Shown in pieces: positions 53,639-63,671 of a stretch of DNA of 64,000 nucleotides. The position numbers were made by a program, and so were the translations under genes. How positions within the stretch are numbered: the first letter of the stretch is position 1; each line of letters begins with the position of its first letter. Origin of the DNA: Palsa-504 sp963769715 (GTDB lineage Bacteria > Actinomycetota > Actinomycetes > Streptosporangiales > Streptosporangiaceae); the NCBI GenBank assembly GCA_963769715.1, contig CAVYNE010000032.1:215255-279254 (forward strand), in the 5' to 3' direction. The notes beneath the pieces are model-generated. The model was given only the letters and a program-made list of their open reading frames with translations, had not been told where the DNA came from and made no database searches.

Positions 53639-55506
53639 CGAGGTGTCCCGCCGGTGGATTGAGGCGGCCAAACGGGTGGCAGCCTGATGCCGTGCACCAG
53701 CCCATCCTGATCACCGGTGATCAGGATGTCGCCGACGATGGCGGGAGCGGAAAAGCACTGGGCCAGCGTGTACCGCACCGTGCTTTGCTCATGCCCGTCG
53801 GCCAGCCGCACCCGGATCAGCCTGCCGTCCGCGGACACGACCCAGGCGCTGTCCCCGGCGACGGCCAGGCCCGCGTTCTGCACGCACACCCCGAGGCTGG
53901 CCCGCCACACGGTGCCGCCGTCAGCCAGGCTAACCCGGGAGACGACGCCCTGCTCGGTCGTGAGCAGCGCCGTCCCGTCGCCGAGGACGACGGCGGGCGG
54001 GTACATAGTGGTGCCGGGGAACGTCCAGCGCAGCGCGCCGGTGGCGGCTTCGAGCGCCTGCGAGCCGGAGACGGTCGCCACGACGACCGCGCCGGCGCCG
54101 AGCACCACGACGTTGTCCCATCCGCTGTACAGGGCCACCCGGTGCCGATCGCCTGAGATCATCCGATGCGACCAGGCTTCCCGCCCGGTGGCCAGATCGT
54201 GCGCGCGAGCGTAGCCGTCCGCGGCCGCGGTGTAGACCCGCTGGCCATCGCATACGGCCCGGCCGGCGGAGAACCCGCGGCCGGGCCCGGACCAGGCCAA
54301 CTGGCCGCTGGCCGCATCGACGGCCAGCAACTGCTGGCCGGCGCTGAACACCACGTAGTCGTGCTGGCCGGCCGACGCCACCAGGGGCTCGCTGAGCACC
54401 GGGGTGCCCGCGGCGAACCGCCATCTGATCTGCCCGGTGCCCGCATCCAGGGCGTACAGGTGCTGATCGGCGGACGGGACGAACAGCGTGCGCGCGGCCT
54501 CATCCACGCCGGGCCGCCGGTAGACCGGCCCGAGCCGCGCCCGCCACAGCCAGGAGATGCGCCAGTCGCCAGGGTCAGCCGCGGCGCGGATCGCGGCCAC
54601 GTCCCCTCCGGTAGACGCGGCCACGATGGCGGGACCGGCCGCGGCGATCCCGCCCTGCACGGACCCGGTCAGCCGGAGCCGCCACTGCGGCCGCGGCAAC
54701 GCCGCGGCCCGGGGCACGGCCCCGGTGAGGATCCGGGATTGACGCGCCGGGCGGTGGCCGGACAGCGCCAGCGCGGTGACCGGCCAGCTGGCCTGCGTCC
54801 CGTCGTCGGCCACGGTCACGCGGCTGACCGCTAGCGCCGGGCAGCCGTCCCCGGTCAGCTTGGCCCAGTAGAAGACGGGCTCGTTCAGGACCGCCTGCAA
54901 TGTCACCTGGGTCAGCCCGTCCAGCCGGGTGACCGTCTCACGGTGCACGTGCCCGGCGACGATGCCCCGGATGTCATGGCCGGCGATCAGCTCGAGCAGC
55001 GCGGCCTGGTCGTCTACGTAGTCGTGGTCGCCGCCGACCGGGAAATGCTGGAACAACACCACCGGCGTGCCCGCGGCCAGCCGGCTGAGATCGCGGGCGA
55101 GCCACTGCAGGCTGGCCGCCCCGCAGTGGCCCAGCTCGAGCAGCGGCTGCGTCGGGTCGAAGCCGGTGAAGTGCACGCCGCCCGCGTCGAACGAATACGG
55201 CGCGGCGCCGAAGCGCGCCCGGTAGAGCCCCTTGGCCGTCGGATCCCACCGCACGTCATGATTTCCCGGCACGTGCCGGATCCGGCCGTGCAGCGCGGCC
55301 GGGACCGCCTGCTGGTACAGGTCGTATTCCTCGGCCAGCCCGGTGTCGGTGACATCGCCGCAATGCAGGACGAAGTCCGGCGCGAGTCCGGCGATGGCCT
55401 CGTACACCCGGCTCAGCCGGGCCGCCGAGGCGGGCCGTGCGACGCCGACGTGCGTATCGCTGACCATGGCGAACCGCAGCGGCCCAGCGGATCCCGCGGT
55501 CACCAC
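53635..55506 (-). CDS. Metallophosphoesterase fused to a PQQ-type beta-propeller
   Basis: 623 residues. N-terminal calcineurin-like phosphoesterase (about 10-210) with intact metal motifs SDTHVG, CGDVTD, PGNHD, FQHFP and GHVHRE. From about 290 on, repeated PQQ-like blades: LFVPSADQHLYALDAGTGQIRWRFAAGTP, LLAVDAASGQLAWSGPG, YTAAADGYARAHDLATGREAWSH, ALEAATGALRWTFPG. No signal peptide or anchor, so probably cytoplasmic, unlike most propeller proteins. Substrate could be a cyclic nucleotide or other phosphodiester; unknown. Confidence 0.85.
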   Translation of the reverse strand: MVTAGSAGPLRFAMVSDTHVGVARPASAARLSRVYEAIAGLAPDFVLHCGDVTDTGLAEEYDLYQQAVPAALHGRIRHVPGNHDVRWDPTAKGLYRARFGAAPYSFDAGGVHFTGFDPTQPLLELGHCGAASLQWLARDLSRLAAGTPVVLFQHFPVGGDHDYVDDQAALLELIAGHDIRGIVAGHVHRETVTRLDGLTQVTLQAVLNEPVFYWAKLTGDGCPALAVSRVTVADDGTQASWPVTALALSGHRPARQSRILTGAVPRAAALPRPQWRLRLTGSVQGGIAAAGPAIVAASTGGDVAAIRAAADPGDWRISWLWRARLGPVYRRPGVDEAARTLFVPSADQHLYALDAGTGQIRWRFAAGTPVLSEPLVASAGQHDYVVFSAGQQLLAVDAASGQLAWSGPGRGFSAGRAVCDGQRVYTAAADGYARAHDLATGREAWSHRMISGDRHRVALYSGWDNVVVLGAGAVVVATVSGSQALEAATGALRWTFPGTTMYPPAVVLGDGTALLTTEQGVVSRVSLADGGTVWRASLGVCVQNAGLAVAGDSAWVVSADGRLIRVRLADGHEQSTVRYTLAQCFSAPAIVGDILITGDQDGLVHGIRLPPVWPPQSTGGTPR

Positions 55507-55571
55507 CCCACGCTACCCAAGGTCAGCCGGCTAGCCATCGATCCCGGGCGGATATCCCGACCGGCCTTCCG

Positions 55572-56846
55572 TCAGGCCTTGCGGAGCGTGGCGACGTTCT
55601 GCTCGCCGCCGCCCGTCCAACGGTAGGCCAGGTTGGCGCCCCGGCGCGTGAACGTCACGGTCCCCGCCACGCAGGACACAGTCTGCGGCTCGCTGAAGGT
55701 GAGCACGGTCGCCGTGACCTGACTCAGGGTCAGGGTATTGATGCAGTCCTGATTGACCTCATGAGCGGTCCGCGCGCCGGTCACCAGCGTGAACGTGATG
55801 TTATTCGGCAGGCTGATGTTCGATGCGCCGATGGCGGACATCGTCGCCGTGCCGTTCCAGGTGCCCGCGAACGCGGCCGGGATCGTGGCCCCTGCCGCCT
55901 GCGTCGCGGGCGTCGCCTGCGTGCTGGCGCTCGCCGGACTGCTGGCGTGCACGGCCAGCGAACTGCTTCCCGCGCCGGCCGGGGGACTGGAGTGCGATCC
56001 CCGGGGGAGCAGCACGATGCCAAAGATCACGAGGGCAGCCACCGCGGCACCACCGGCGGCCAGAATCGTTCCTCGCCGGAACCGCGCCGGTGCCGGGCCG
56101 GGCGCGGGGGAGCGGGCCTGCGCGGCCCGGAGATCGTGGGCTCGGATAGCGGAGGCAGCGAGCCAGTGCCACGCGGCGAGCCGGCGTGAGTCCGCGGGCC
56201 GGTGTCAGGTATCGAGTCGACCGGAGCGGCCGGGCCGATGGGAGCGGCCGGGGTTCGCTGCGCCGACGGATCGACCAGGCGGAGCAGGAGATCGCGAGCG
56301 CTCGGCCGCCGGGCCGGGTCTTTGGCCAGGCACTCACGGACGATCGTCCGCAGGGACGGCGGCAGGCCGCTCAGGTCCGGCTCCTCGTACATGATGCGGT
56401 AAATGACGGCGGGCACGCTGTCGGCGCCGAACGCCAGCCATGACCCCGGCGCCGTGGATCGCGGTCAGCGCGGTGGCCGTCCCCACCGCGAGGCGCAGCA
56501 GGTCGCCCTCGGGCAGCGGCCCCCGGGCATCGACGCGTTCCTGGAGCGACGGGCCGTCGATGAACTCGCTGACCACGAAGCGCCGGTCGCCCTCCGCCGA
56601 CGCCTCGATGACGCCGGCCGTGACGAACGGCTGAACCTGGTGAATCGCGTCGAGCTCGCGGGCCAGCCGCTCGAGGACCGTGGCGTCGACGGTCGACCGC
56701 AGTACTTTGACGGCCACCCGGTCTTCCCCCGAGTTCGTGCCGCGGCCGAGGTAGACGATGCCCTGGCCGCCCTCGCCGAGCCGTCCGAGGAGCTCGAAAC
56801 GGCCCAATCTAAGGGGATCACCAGGCTCCAGCGGTTTCGGCGGCAT
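55572..56846 (-). pseudogene. Decayed PknB-type Ser/Thr protein kinase gene
   Basis: Three minus-strand fragments read like one membrane kinase. 56846 to about 56440 encodes the N-lobe (LLGRLGEGGQGIVYLG, VAVKVLRS, EFIDGPSLQERV) up to AIHGAGV. The frame then jumps to FGADSVPAVIYRIMYEEPDL...LAKDPARRPSARDLL, so the whole catalytic loop, DFG and APE segments (about 100 codons) are missing. Near 56190-56205 it shifts again to SRRLAAWHWLAAS..., a transmembrane helix (TILAAGGAAVAALVIFGIVLL) and a C-terminal extracellular domain (to 55572). No active kinase can be made. Alternatively the C-terminal part persists as a short membrane protein. Confidence 0.8.
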
Positions 56847-57120
56847 GACTTCTCCGGGATCGCTCGGCGGCTACGACCACGCTGCCGTAATTCCGGCTGT
56901 CCCGCAACGCGGATCCCGGAACCGGCAGTGCTGCCAAGCTGGGCGGCAGGCCGGTGCGGCCCAATATTTCCAGATTGTTACTTGACGCGCACGGCCGGGG
57001 GGAGAAAGCTCAGCAACGGCTCTGGTCGCCTGGTCCGGGCTTAGGCCGCCGTAACGCGCCTCCCGCCAGCCGGCGGGTCCCCTTCCGGCCCAGAAATGAC
57101 GATTGATGGAGGGCTTGGCC

Positions 57121-60100
57121 ATGGTACGCGGACGCCGTTTCACCACATTGGTTGCGAGTGCGGCCATCATGGCTGGCCTGGCTGTCGCCGTCCCTGCGGC
57201 TACCGCGGCCACGACGGCCGGGGCAGCCGCGACGGCGCCTGGCGCGCCAGGCGCGGCATCGTATTTCGACCTGGCCAGGAAGGACTGCGTCGGCACGGCC
57301 GCGGCCCAGGGATCCAAGGTCTGGTACACCGTGGCCGGCGGGGTGCTCTCCGACGTCTACGAGCCCACCATCGACAACACCGACGTGAGCACGCTGCAAT
57401 ACGTCGTGACCGACGGGTCCACGTTCAGCGACCTGCAGACCCGTGACATGACCTACACGGTTTCCGCCGACCCCACGGGCATGGCCTGCACCGTGACCTC
57501 CACCGACGCCAAGCACGGCTTCCGGCTGATCACCACCTACATCACCGACCCGGCCAGGGACACGGTGCTGATGCAAACCGTGCTGAAGAACCTGCCCGGG
57601 TCCGGCACCAACGTGTCACGCCTGCACCTGTACGCCCGGCTTGACGCCCATGTCAACGGCAACGGCGGAGGCGGAAGCGAGAACGCCGGCGCCAACTCCG
57701 GCGTGGTGGACACCTCCACCGGCGCATCAGTCCCCGTGATCTTCAGTACGAACACCGTCACGAACGCCGTCAACCGCGACTACGCGGTGCCGACCTACAT
57801 GGCCCTGGCGGCGAGCACGCCCGTCCAGACGGCGAGCGTAGGCTACGCGGGCACCGCCAGCGACGGCCTGACCCAGCTCGACGCCTCGCACGCCCTGACC
57901 CCGTTGTATGACTCGGCGCCCGGCGGCCACATCGTGGCCACCGAGGACGTGACCCCGGCCCACGGCAACTCGGTGACCCTGGCGCTGGGTTTCGGCCGTA
58001 CCCAGGCGCAGTCGCTTTCCGTCGCCGACGGATCCCTGAGCAATCCGTTCGGCCAGACCGCCGCGAGATACCGGAACGGCTGGACGATGTACGACGCCGG
58101 GCTGCGGCGGCCGGCCGGGTCGGCCAGCCTGGGCCGCTACTACTACCTGTCGGCCAACGTGCTGAAGGCGAGCGTGGACAAGACCTACCCGGGCGCGATC
58201 GTCGCGTCCCTGGCCAGCCCGTGGGGCCAGTCGGTGCCGGCCGGGGTGACCGCCAACGGCGAGCCGTCGTATTTCGGCTCGTACCGCGAGGTGTTCGCCC
58301 GGGACCTGTACGAGGCCTTCACCGGGCTGCTGGCCGACGGTGACGTCGCCACCGCCCGGGCGGCGACGCTGTTCCTGTTCGACCGCCAGCAGCTCCCGTC
58401 CGGCGCGATGCCGCGCAACTCGCTGCTGAACGGCAAGGCCGCCCCGGACACCGGCGGCACCCAGCTGGACGAGGCCGCCTACCCGATCCTGATGGCCTAC
58501 CTGACCGGGCTGGGCGGAGACTCCGCGCTGTGGAAGGACCACATCCGGGCCGCCGCGGACTTCCTGGTGGCCAACGGGCCCTCGGATGGAGTGGAGCGCT
58601 GGGAAGAGCAAACCGGCTACTCCCCGTCCACGATCGCGGCGGAGATCGCCGGGCTGACCGCCGCGTCGGCCATTGCCGCCAGCCACGGCGACACCGAGCG
58701 GGCCAACCTGTACCAGGCCACCGCCGACGACTTCCAGCGGAACATCAAGTCCTGGACGGTGACGACCACCGGCCCGTACGCCCCGCGCTACTTCATCCGG
58801 CTGTCCAAGACCGGTGACCCGAACGCCGCCATCAGCTACAGCCTCGGCAACGGCGGCCCCACCCTGGACCAGCGCGCCGTGGTGGACGGCGGCTTCCAGG
58901 AGCTGGTCCGGCTGGGCGAGCTGCCGGTGACCGACCCCGACGTCAAGGCCTCGCTGGCCGTGCTCGACAAGCAGATCTCGGTATCCACGCCGAGCGGGAC
59001 CGGCTACTACCGGTACGGCAACGACGCCGCCAAGGGGAGCGCGGACGGCTACGGCGACTGCTACCAGCCGAGCCAGAGCTCGTGCACGGTCCCCGGGGCA
59101 CCGTGGCCGCCGACCGACACCGGCACCGGGCACCTGTGGCCGAACCTGTCCGGCGAGCGCGCCGAGTCCGACCTTGCCGCCGGGTCGGCCAGCGGCGCGA
59201 AGTCCCTGCTCCAGGCGATGATCAATTTCTCGTCCGGGGTCGGGCTGGTGCCCGAGCAGGCCTGGGAAGACCCGAACCTGGCGGCCTCGCCGTACGGCAG
59301 CGACCCGGCGACGGCGTCCATCGGATTCACCGACGGCCAGGCGACCGGGTCGGCGTCCCCGCTGACCTGGGCCCAGGCGCAGGAACTGCGGCTGATCGTC
59401 TCGCTGGGCACCGGCCGCAACGTGGACACCCCGGCCATCACCACCGCGCGCTACGTCACCAGCGGGCCGCCCGGCACGCTGCCGGTGACTATCACCGCGC
59501 CGGCCCGGGGCAGCACGCTGGCCACCGCCTCCACCACCGTGACCGGGACGACCACACCGGGATCGGCGGTGACGGTCCAGTCGGCCGACACCACGACCGG
59601 GGCGCCCGCCTCGGTGACCAGCACGACCGCAGCGGCCGACGGGTCCTTCTCGGCGAGCGTGCCGGTCAGCTTCGGCAGCAACGCGATCACCGTGTCCGCT
59701 ACCGCGCCCGGCGGGCGGAGCACGGGCTACGACCAGGTCACCGTGACCAACGAGGGCGGCGGCAGCACGGTGCTCGACGTGACCGACCCCACCGGTGACG
59801 ACAACGGGCCAGGCACCTACCAGTACCCGACCGACCCCAGCTTCGTGGCCGGGTCGTTCGACCTGACCCGGTACCAGGTCCTGAGCGACGGCACCTTCGC
59901 CTACCTGCGGGTCACCCTGCGCACCCTGGTCCCGACCTTCGGGGTGCTCGACGGGGCGCAGTTGCTCGACGTCTACGTGCACGTGCCGGGCGCCTCAGCC
60001 ACCTCCACGGCGGCCGCTTTCGTCTCCCGCAACTACACCATCGCGCCGGCCGGAGCCTGGAGCCAGCGAGTCGAGGTGCAGGGATTCGCGTCGCCGGTGT

Positions 60101-60462
60101 GGGTGAACGCCGCGGGTAACTCTGTGGGCACCGCGTCCGCGCTGGCCGTGCAGAGCGACCGGACGATCACGGTCGCCCTGCCCGAGGCGCAGTTCGGCAC
60201 CCCGACGTCCGGCTGGGGCTTCAGCGTGGTCCTGACCGGCCAGGACGGGTTCAGCTCCGACCAGGCGCGCGCCTTCACCTCCACGCCGGGCGGCTTCACG
60301 TTCGGGGTCTGCGCGGTGGGCGGGACCGCGCCCATCTGCGCGGTCCCCCCGGGCACCGTGCCCAAGGCCGTAGACGTGATCACGCCGGCGGGAGTCTCCC
60401 AGGCCACCGAGCTCGACCCCACCCTTGGCCCCGTGGTCATCCAGCCGGTCACCGTGCCCTGA
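57121..60462 (+). CDS. Secreted GH15 glucodextranase / glucoamylase-like enzyme
   Basis: 1113 residues. Signal peptide (about 1-30, RGRRFTTLVASAAIMAGLAVAVPAATA). Glucodextranase N-domain (about 40-300), GH15 (alpha/alpha)6 barrel (about 310-770) with YREVFARDLYEAFTGLLADGD, catalytic-acid region VERWEEQTGYSPSTIAAEIAGL and base region SASPLTWAQAQELRLI. Then an Ig-like domain (about 790-880, TVTGTTTPGSAVTV) and a C-terminal glucodextranase-type beta-sandwich (about 890-1113). Removes glucose from alpha-glucans or dextran outside the cell. ATG 57121 follows GGAGGG; ATG 57103 would spoil the signal peptide start. Confidence 0.9.
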   Translation: MVRGRRFTTLVASAAIMAGLAVAVPAATAATTAGAAATAPGAPGAASYFDLARKDCVGTAAAQGSKVWYTVAGGVLSDVYEPTIDNTDVSTLQYVVTDGSTFSDLQTRDMTYTVSADPTGMACTVTSTDAKHGFRLITTYITDPARDTVLMQTVLKNLPGSGTNVSRLHLYARLDAHVNGNGGGGSENAGANSGVVDTSTGASVPVIFSTNTVTNAVNRDYAVPTYMALAASTPVQTASVGYAGTASDGLTQLDASHALTPLYDSAPGGHIVATEDVTPAHGNSVTLALGFGRTQAQSLSVADGSLSNPFGQTAARYRNGWTMYDAGLRRPAGSASLGRYYYLSANVLKASVDKTYPGAIVASLASPWGQSVPAGVTANGEPSYFGSYREVFARDLYEAFTGLLADGDVATARAATLFLFDRQQLPSGAMPRNSLLNGKAAPDTGGTQLDEAAYPILMAYLTGLGGDSALWKDHIRAAADFLVANGPSDGVERWEEQTGYSPSTIAAEIAGLTAASAIAASHGDTERANLYQATADDFQRNIKSWTVTTTGPYAPRYFIRLSKTGDPNAAISYSLGNGGPTLDQRAVVDGGFQELVRLGELPVTDPDVKASLAVLDKQISVSTPSGTGYYRYGNDAAKGSADGYGDCYQPSQSSCTVPGAPWPPTDTGTGHLWPNLSGERAESDLAAGSASGAKSLLQAMINFSSGVGLVPEQAWEDPNLAASPYGSDPATASIGFTDGQATGSASPLTWAQAQELRLIVSLGTGRNVDTPAITTARYVTSGPPGTLPVTITAPARGSTLATASTTVTGTTTPGSAVTVQSADTTTGAPASVTSTTAAADGSFSASVPVSFGSNAITVSATAPGGRSTGYDQVTVTNEGGGSTVLDVTDPTGDDNGPGTYQYPTDPSFVAGSFDLTRYQVLSDGTFAYLRVTLRTLVPTFGVLDGAQLLDVYVHVPGASATSTAAAFVSRNYTIAPAGAWSQRVEVQGFASPVWVNAAGNSVGTASALAVQSDRTITVALPEAQFGTPTSGWGFSVVLTGQDGFSSDQARAFTSTPGGFTFGVCAVGGTAPICAVPPGTVPKAVDVITPAGVSQATELDPTLGPVVIQPVTVP

Positions 60463-60595
60463 CCGGAGCCTGGCCACCGGGATGACCCGGTAGCCAGCCT
60501 CGGCTGGCCACCGGGTCATCCCGCGCCCGCGCCTCGGCGGCGGCTATTCCCTTTTGGCCGATAGTCGCGCAGAGTGGGGCGAGGAGGTGGGCGTC

Positions 60596-61648
60596 ATGGG
60601 TGACGCGATCGTCGGGGTGGTGGCGAACCCGCTCTCCGGTCGCGACATCCGCCGCCTGGTCACGCAGGCCTCGGTGTTCCCGACGGCCGAGAAGGCCAAC
60701 ATGATCCAGCGCATGCTCACCGCGTTCGGCGCGGTCGGCGTGCACCGCGTGCTGCTCAGCACCGACCTCGGCGGCATCTCCGCGTCGGTGCTGCGCGCGA
60801 TCTCGCGGCGTCCCGCCCCGGGCAGGCACGGGCGGGACGGCCGGTGGCCTGAGGTCGAGTTCCTCGACGGCCAGCCGATCCGGCAGACCGCACAGGACAC
60901 GGTGGACTCCGTCCGGCGCATGGTGACCGCGGGCGCGCGGGTGATCGTCTGCCTCGGCGGCGACGGCACCGCCCGGGTCGCCGCGTCCGCAGCGGGCGAC
61001 GTGCCGCTGCTGGCGCTGTCGACGGGCACCAACAACGTGTTCCCCGTGGTCCGCGAGGCGACCATCGCCGGCCTGGCCGCGGGCCTCGTCGCCACCGGCG
61101 TGGTGCCGGCCGAGGGCGCGACCACCCGGGCCAAGCTGCTCGAGGTGCGAGCGGGTGACCGGACCGAGACGGCGCTGGTGGACGTGGCGGTCTCCACCGA
61201 ACGGCATGTCGGTGCCCGTGCGGTCTGGGATCCGGCGACCGTGACCCAGTTGTTTTGCGCCTTCGCCGAACCCGACGCGATCGGCCTGTCCAGCGTCCTG
61301 GGCCAGCTGTCTCCGGTCGCCCGGCACGAGCCGTACGGGGTCACCGCGCGCCTGGCCGCAGGCGCGCCCCGCCAGGTACTCGCCCCGATTGCGCCGGGGC
61401 TGGTCGTGCCGGTCGGGGTGCGCGAGATCGAGCCGATGCACCTCGGCGCGGTTTATTCCGTCGACGCACGAGCCGGCGTCATCGCCGTGGACGGCGAACG
61501 CGAGCTCACCTTCGGGCCGGGCGAGCGGCCCGCCGTCCGGCTGCGGGCCGACGGGCCCCGGTGCGTGGACATTCCCGCGGTCCTGGCGGCGAGCGCCCGC
61601 CTCGGCCTGCTCAGACGAACCCCCTTGCCACCAGGATCGACCGTCTAG
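60596..61648 (+). CDS. acoX: AcoX-like ATP-NAD kinase family protein
   Basis: 350 residues. VVANPLSGRDIRRLV at the N terminus and CLGGDGTARVAA (the GGDGT motif of NAD/diacylglycerol kinases) near residue 120. AcoX proteins accompany acetoin dehydrogenase genes; their exact reaction is not settled. ATG 60596 follows GAGGAGG; the frame continues upstream to 60554 without an SD. The E1-alpha gene starts 9 bp after its stop. Confidence 0.9.
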   Translation: MGDAIVGVVANPLSGRDIRRLVTQASVFPTAEKANMIQRMLTAFGAVGVHRVLLSTDLGGISASVLRAISRRPAPGRHGRDGRWPEVEFLDGQPIRQTAQDTVDSVRRMVTAGARVIVCLGGDGTARVAASAAGDVPLLALSTGTNNVFPVVREATIAGLAAGLVATGVVPAEGATTRAKLLEVRAGDRTETALVDVAVSTERHVGARAVWDPATVTQLFCAFAEPDAIGLSSVLGQLSPVARHEPYGVTARLAAGAPRQVLAPIAPGLVVPVGVREIEPMHLGAVYSVDARAGVIAVDGERELTFGPGERPAVRLRADGPRCVDIPAVLAASARLGLLRRTPLPPGSTV

Positions 61649-61657
61649 GAGGAGTAC

Positions 61658-62644
61658 ATGACCGACACGGCGGAGCGGAAAGCCCTGACCCGAGAGCACC
61701 TGCTCGATGTATACCGGACGATGCGGACGATCCGCGAGTTCGAGGAGCGCGTCCACGCGGAGTTCGCGACCGGCGATATCCCCGGATTCGTCCATCTGTA
61801 CGCGGGCGAGGAGGCGTCGGCGGCCGGCGTCTGCAGCAACCTCGACGACCGTGACACCATCGCCAGCACGCACCGCGGTCACGGCCACTGCATCGCCCGG
61901 GGCGTGGACGTGAGCGAGATGATGGCCGAGATCTACGGCCGCAGGACCGGCAGCTGCCACGGCAAGGGCGGCTCCATGCACATTGCCGACCTGTCCAAGG
62001 GCATGCTCGGCGCCAATGGCATCGTCGGCGGCGGCCCGCCGCTGATCTGCGGGACGGCGCTGGCCGCCAAGATCAAGGGCACCGGCGGGGTCGGCGTCGC
62101 GTTCTTCGGCGACGGCGGCAGCAACCAGGGCACCACGCTGGAGTCGATGAACCTGGCCTCGGTGTGGAATCTGCCGGCCATCTTCGTGGCCGAGAACAAC
62201 GGCTACGCCGAGACCACGTCCAGCACCTGGTCGGTAGCCAGCGACAACATCGCGGACCGCGCGGCCGGGTTCGGTATGCCGGGCGTCATCGTCGACGGCT
62301 TCGACTTCTTCGCGGTGCACGAGGCGGCCAGCGAGGCGATTGCCCGCGCCCGCGAAGGCGGTGGCCCGACACTCATCGAGATGAAGTTCACCCGCTACTT
62401 CGGCCATTTCGAAGGCGACCAGCAAACCTACCGGGCCAGCGAGGTCGAGCACGCGCGGGCCGAATTGGATTGCCTCAAGCGCTTCGCGGACCGGGTGACC
62501 GAGACCGGCGAATTGGCCCGGGCCGACCTCGACGCCGTGGACGCCGAGGTCGCGACGCTGATCGACAAGGCGGTCGACGAGGCGAAGGCCGCGCCGCTGC
62601 CCACCGAGGCAGACTTGCTCACCGACGTCTACGTGCGCTACTGA
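61658..62644 (+). CDS. acoA: Acetoin/pyruvate dehydrogenase E1 component, alpha subunit
   Basis: Thiamine-diphosphate E1 alpha subunit, 328 residues. TPP motif GDGGSNQGTTLESMNLASVW...AENN, plus HRGHGHCIARGVD and GSCHGKGGSMHIAD, which are typical of acetoin dehydrogenase E1 (AcoA/TPP-dependent) as well as pyruvate dehydrogenase. Preceded by AGGAGG-like SD. With acoB and the lipoyl E2 gene it forms a 2-oxo-acid/acetoin dehydrogenase complex; acoX upstream favours acetoin. Confidence 0.94.
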   Translation: MTDTAERKALTREHLLDVYRTMRTIREFEERVHAEFATGDIPGFVHLYAGEEASAAGVCSNLDDRDTIASTHRGHGHCIARGVDVSEMMAEIYGRRTGSCHGKGGSMHIADLSKGMLGANGIVGGGPPLICGTALAAKIKGTGGVGVAFFGDGGSNQGTTLESMNLASVWNLPAIFVAENNGYAETTSSTWSVASDNIADRAAGFGMPGVIVDGFDFFAVHEAASEAIARAREGGGPTLIEMKFTRYFGHFEGDQQTYRASEVEHARAELDCLKRFADRVTETGELARADLDAVDAEVATLIDKAVDEAKAAPLPTEADLLTDVYVRY

Positions 62645-62657
62645 CAGGAGGCTGGCC

Positions 62658-63671
62658 ATGGCACGGACCATCACCTACCGCGAGGCCCTGAACGAGGCGC
62701 TGGCCCAGGAGATGGAGCGGGACGAGAGCGTCATCGTGATGGGGGAGGACAACGCCGGCGGCGCGGGGGCGCCCGGCGAGGACGACGCCTGGGGCGGCGT
62801 GCTCGGCGTGACCAAGGGGCTGTACCACAAGTTCCCCGGCCGGGTGCTCGACACGCCCATCTCGGAATCGGCGTTCATCGGCGCCGCGATCGGCGCAGCC
62901 ACGGCGGGCCTGCGGCCGGTGGCCGAGCTCATGTTCGTCGACTTCATGGGCGTCTGCTTCGACCAGATCTACAACCAGGCCGCGAAGTTCCGGTACATGT
63001 TCGGCGGCAAGGCGGTCACGCCCGTGGTGATCCGCACCATGTACGGCGCCGGGCTGCGGGCCGCGGCCCAGCACTCCCAGTGCCTGTACCCGCTGTTCAC
63101 CCACATCCCGGGCCTGAAGGTGGTCCTGCCGGCCACCCCGTACGACGCCAAGGGCCTGATGATCCAGGCCATCAGGGACAACGATCCGGTCATATTCTTC
63201 GAGCACAAGGCGCTGTACGACCTCGCCGGCCCGGTGCCCGAGGAAAGCTACGCGCTGCCTTTCGGCGAGGCCAACGTGGTCCGCGAGGGCGGCGACGTGA
63301 CGATCGTGACCCTGGGCCGGATGGTGCACACTTCGCTCGAAGCGGCCGGTCAGCTGGCCGGGGACGGCGTGCAGTGCGAGGTCATCGACCTGCGCACCAC
63401 CAGTCCGCTGGACGAGGACACCGTGCTGGAGAGCGTCGAGGGCACCGGTCGGCTGGTCGTCGTCGACGAGTCGCACCCCCGGTGCTCGATCGCCACCGAC
63501 ATCTCGGCGCTCGTGGCGCGGAAGGCCTTCGGCGCACTGCAGGCCCCGATCGAGATGGTGACGGCGCCGCATACCCCGGTGCCGTTCTCCACTGCGCTCG
63601 AGGACCTCTATATCCCCGACGCGCAACGCGTGGTGAACGCCGTGAAGACGGTAACCGGGTGGACCCGATGA
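62658..63671 (+). CDS. acoB: Acetoin/pyruvate dehydrogenase E1 component, beta subunit
   Basis: 337 residues, transketolase-like pyrimidine domain plus C-terminal domain. TYREALNEALAQEMERDESVIVMGEDNAGG, DTPISESAFIGAAIGAATAGLRPVAELMFVDFMG and the C-terminal DLRTTSPLDEDTVLESVEGTGRLVVVDE are standard. SD AGGAGG before ATG 62658. Its stop overlaps the E2 start (ATGA). Confidence 0.95.
   Translation: MARTITYREALNEALAQEMERDESVIVMGEDNAGGAGAPGEDDAWGGVLGVTKGLYHKFPGRVLDTPISESAFIGAAIGAATAGLRPVAELMFVDFMGVCFDQIYNQAAKFRYMFGGKAVTPVVIRTMYGAGLRAAAQHSQCLYPLFTHIPGLKVVLPATPYDAKGLMIQAIRDNDPVIFFEHKALYDLAGPVPEESYALPFGEANVVREGGDVTIVTLGRMVHTSLEAAGQLAGDGVQCEVIDLRTTSPLDEDTVLESVEGTGRLVVVDESHPRCSIATDISALVARKAFGALQAPIEMVTAPHTPVPFSTALEDLYIPDAQRVVNAVKTVTGWTR

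Noticed and set aside
57727..59982. 751-codon minus-strand ORF inside the GH15 gene
   Set aside because: Low-complexity His/Arg/Gly-rich shadow of the plus-strand enzyme, which has a signal peptide and catalytic motifs.
60449..62674. 741-codon minus-strand ORF opposite acoX-acoA
   Set aside because: Shadow frame; both plus-strand genes have intact family motifs and SDs.
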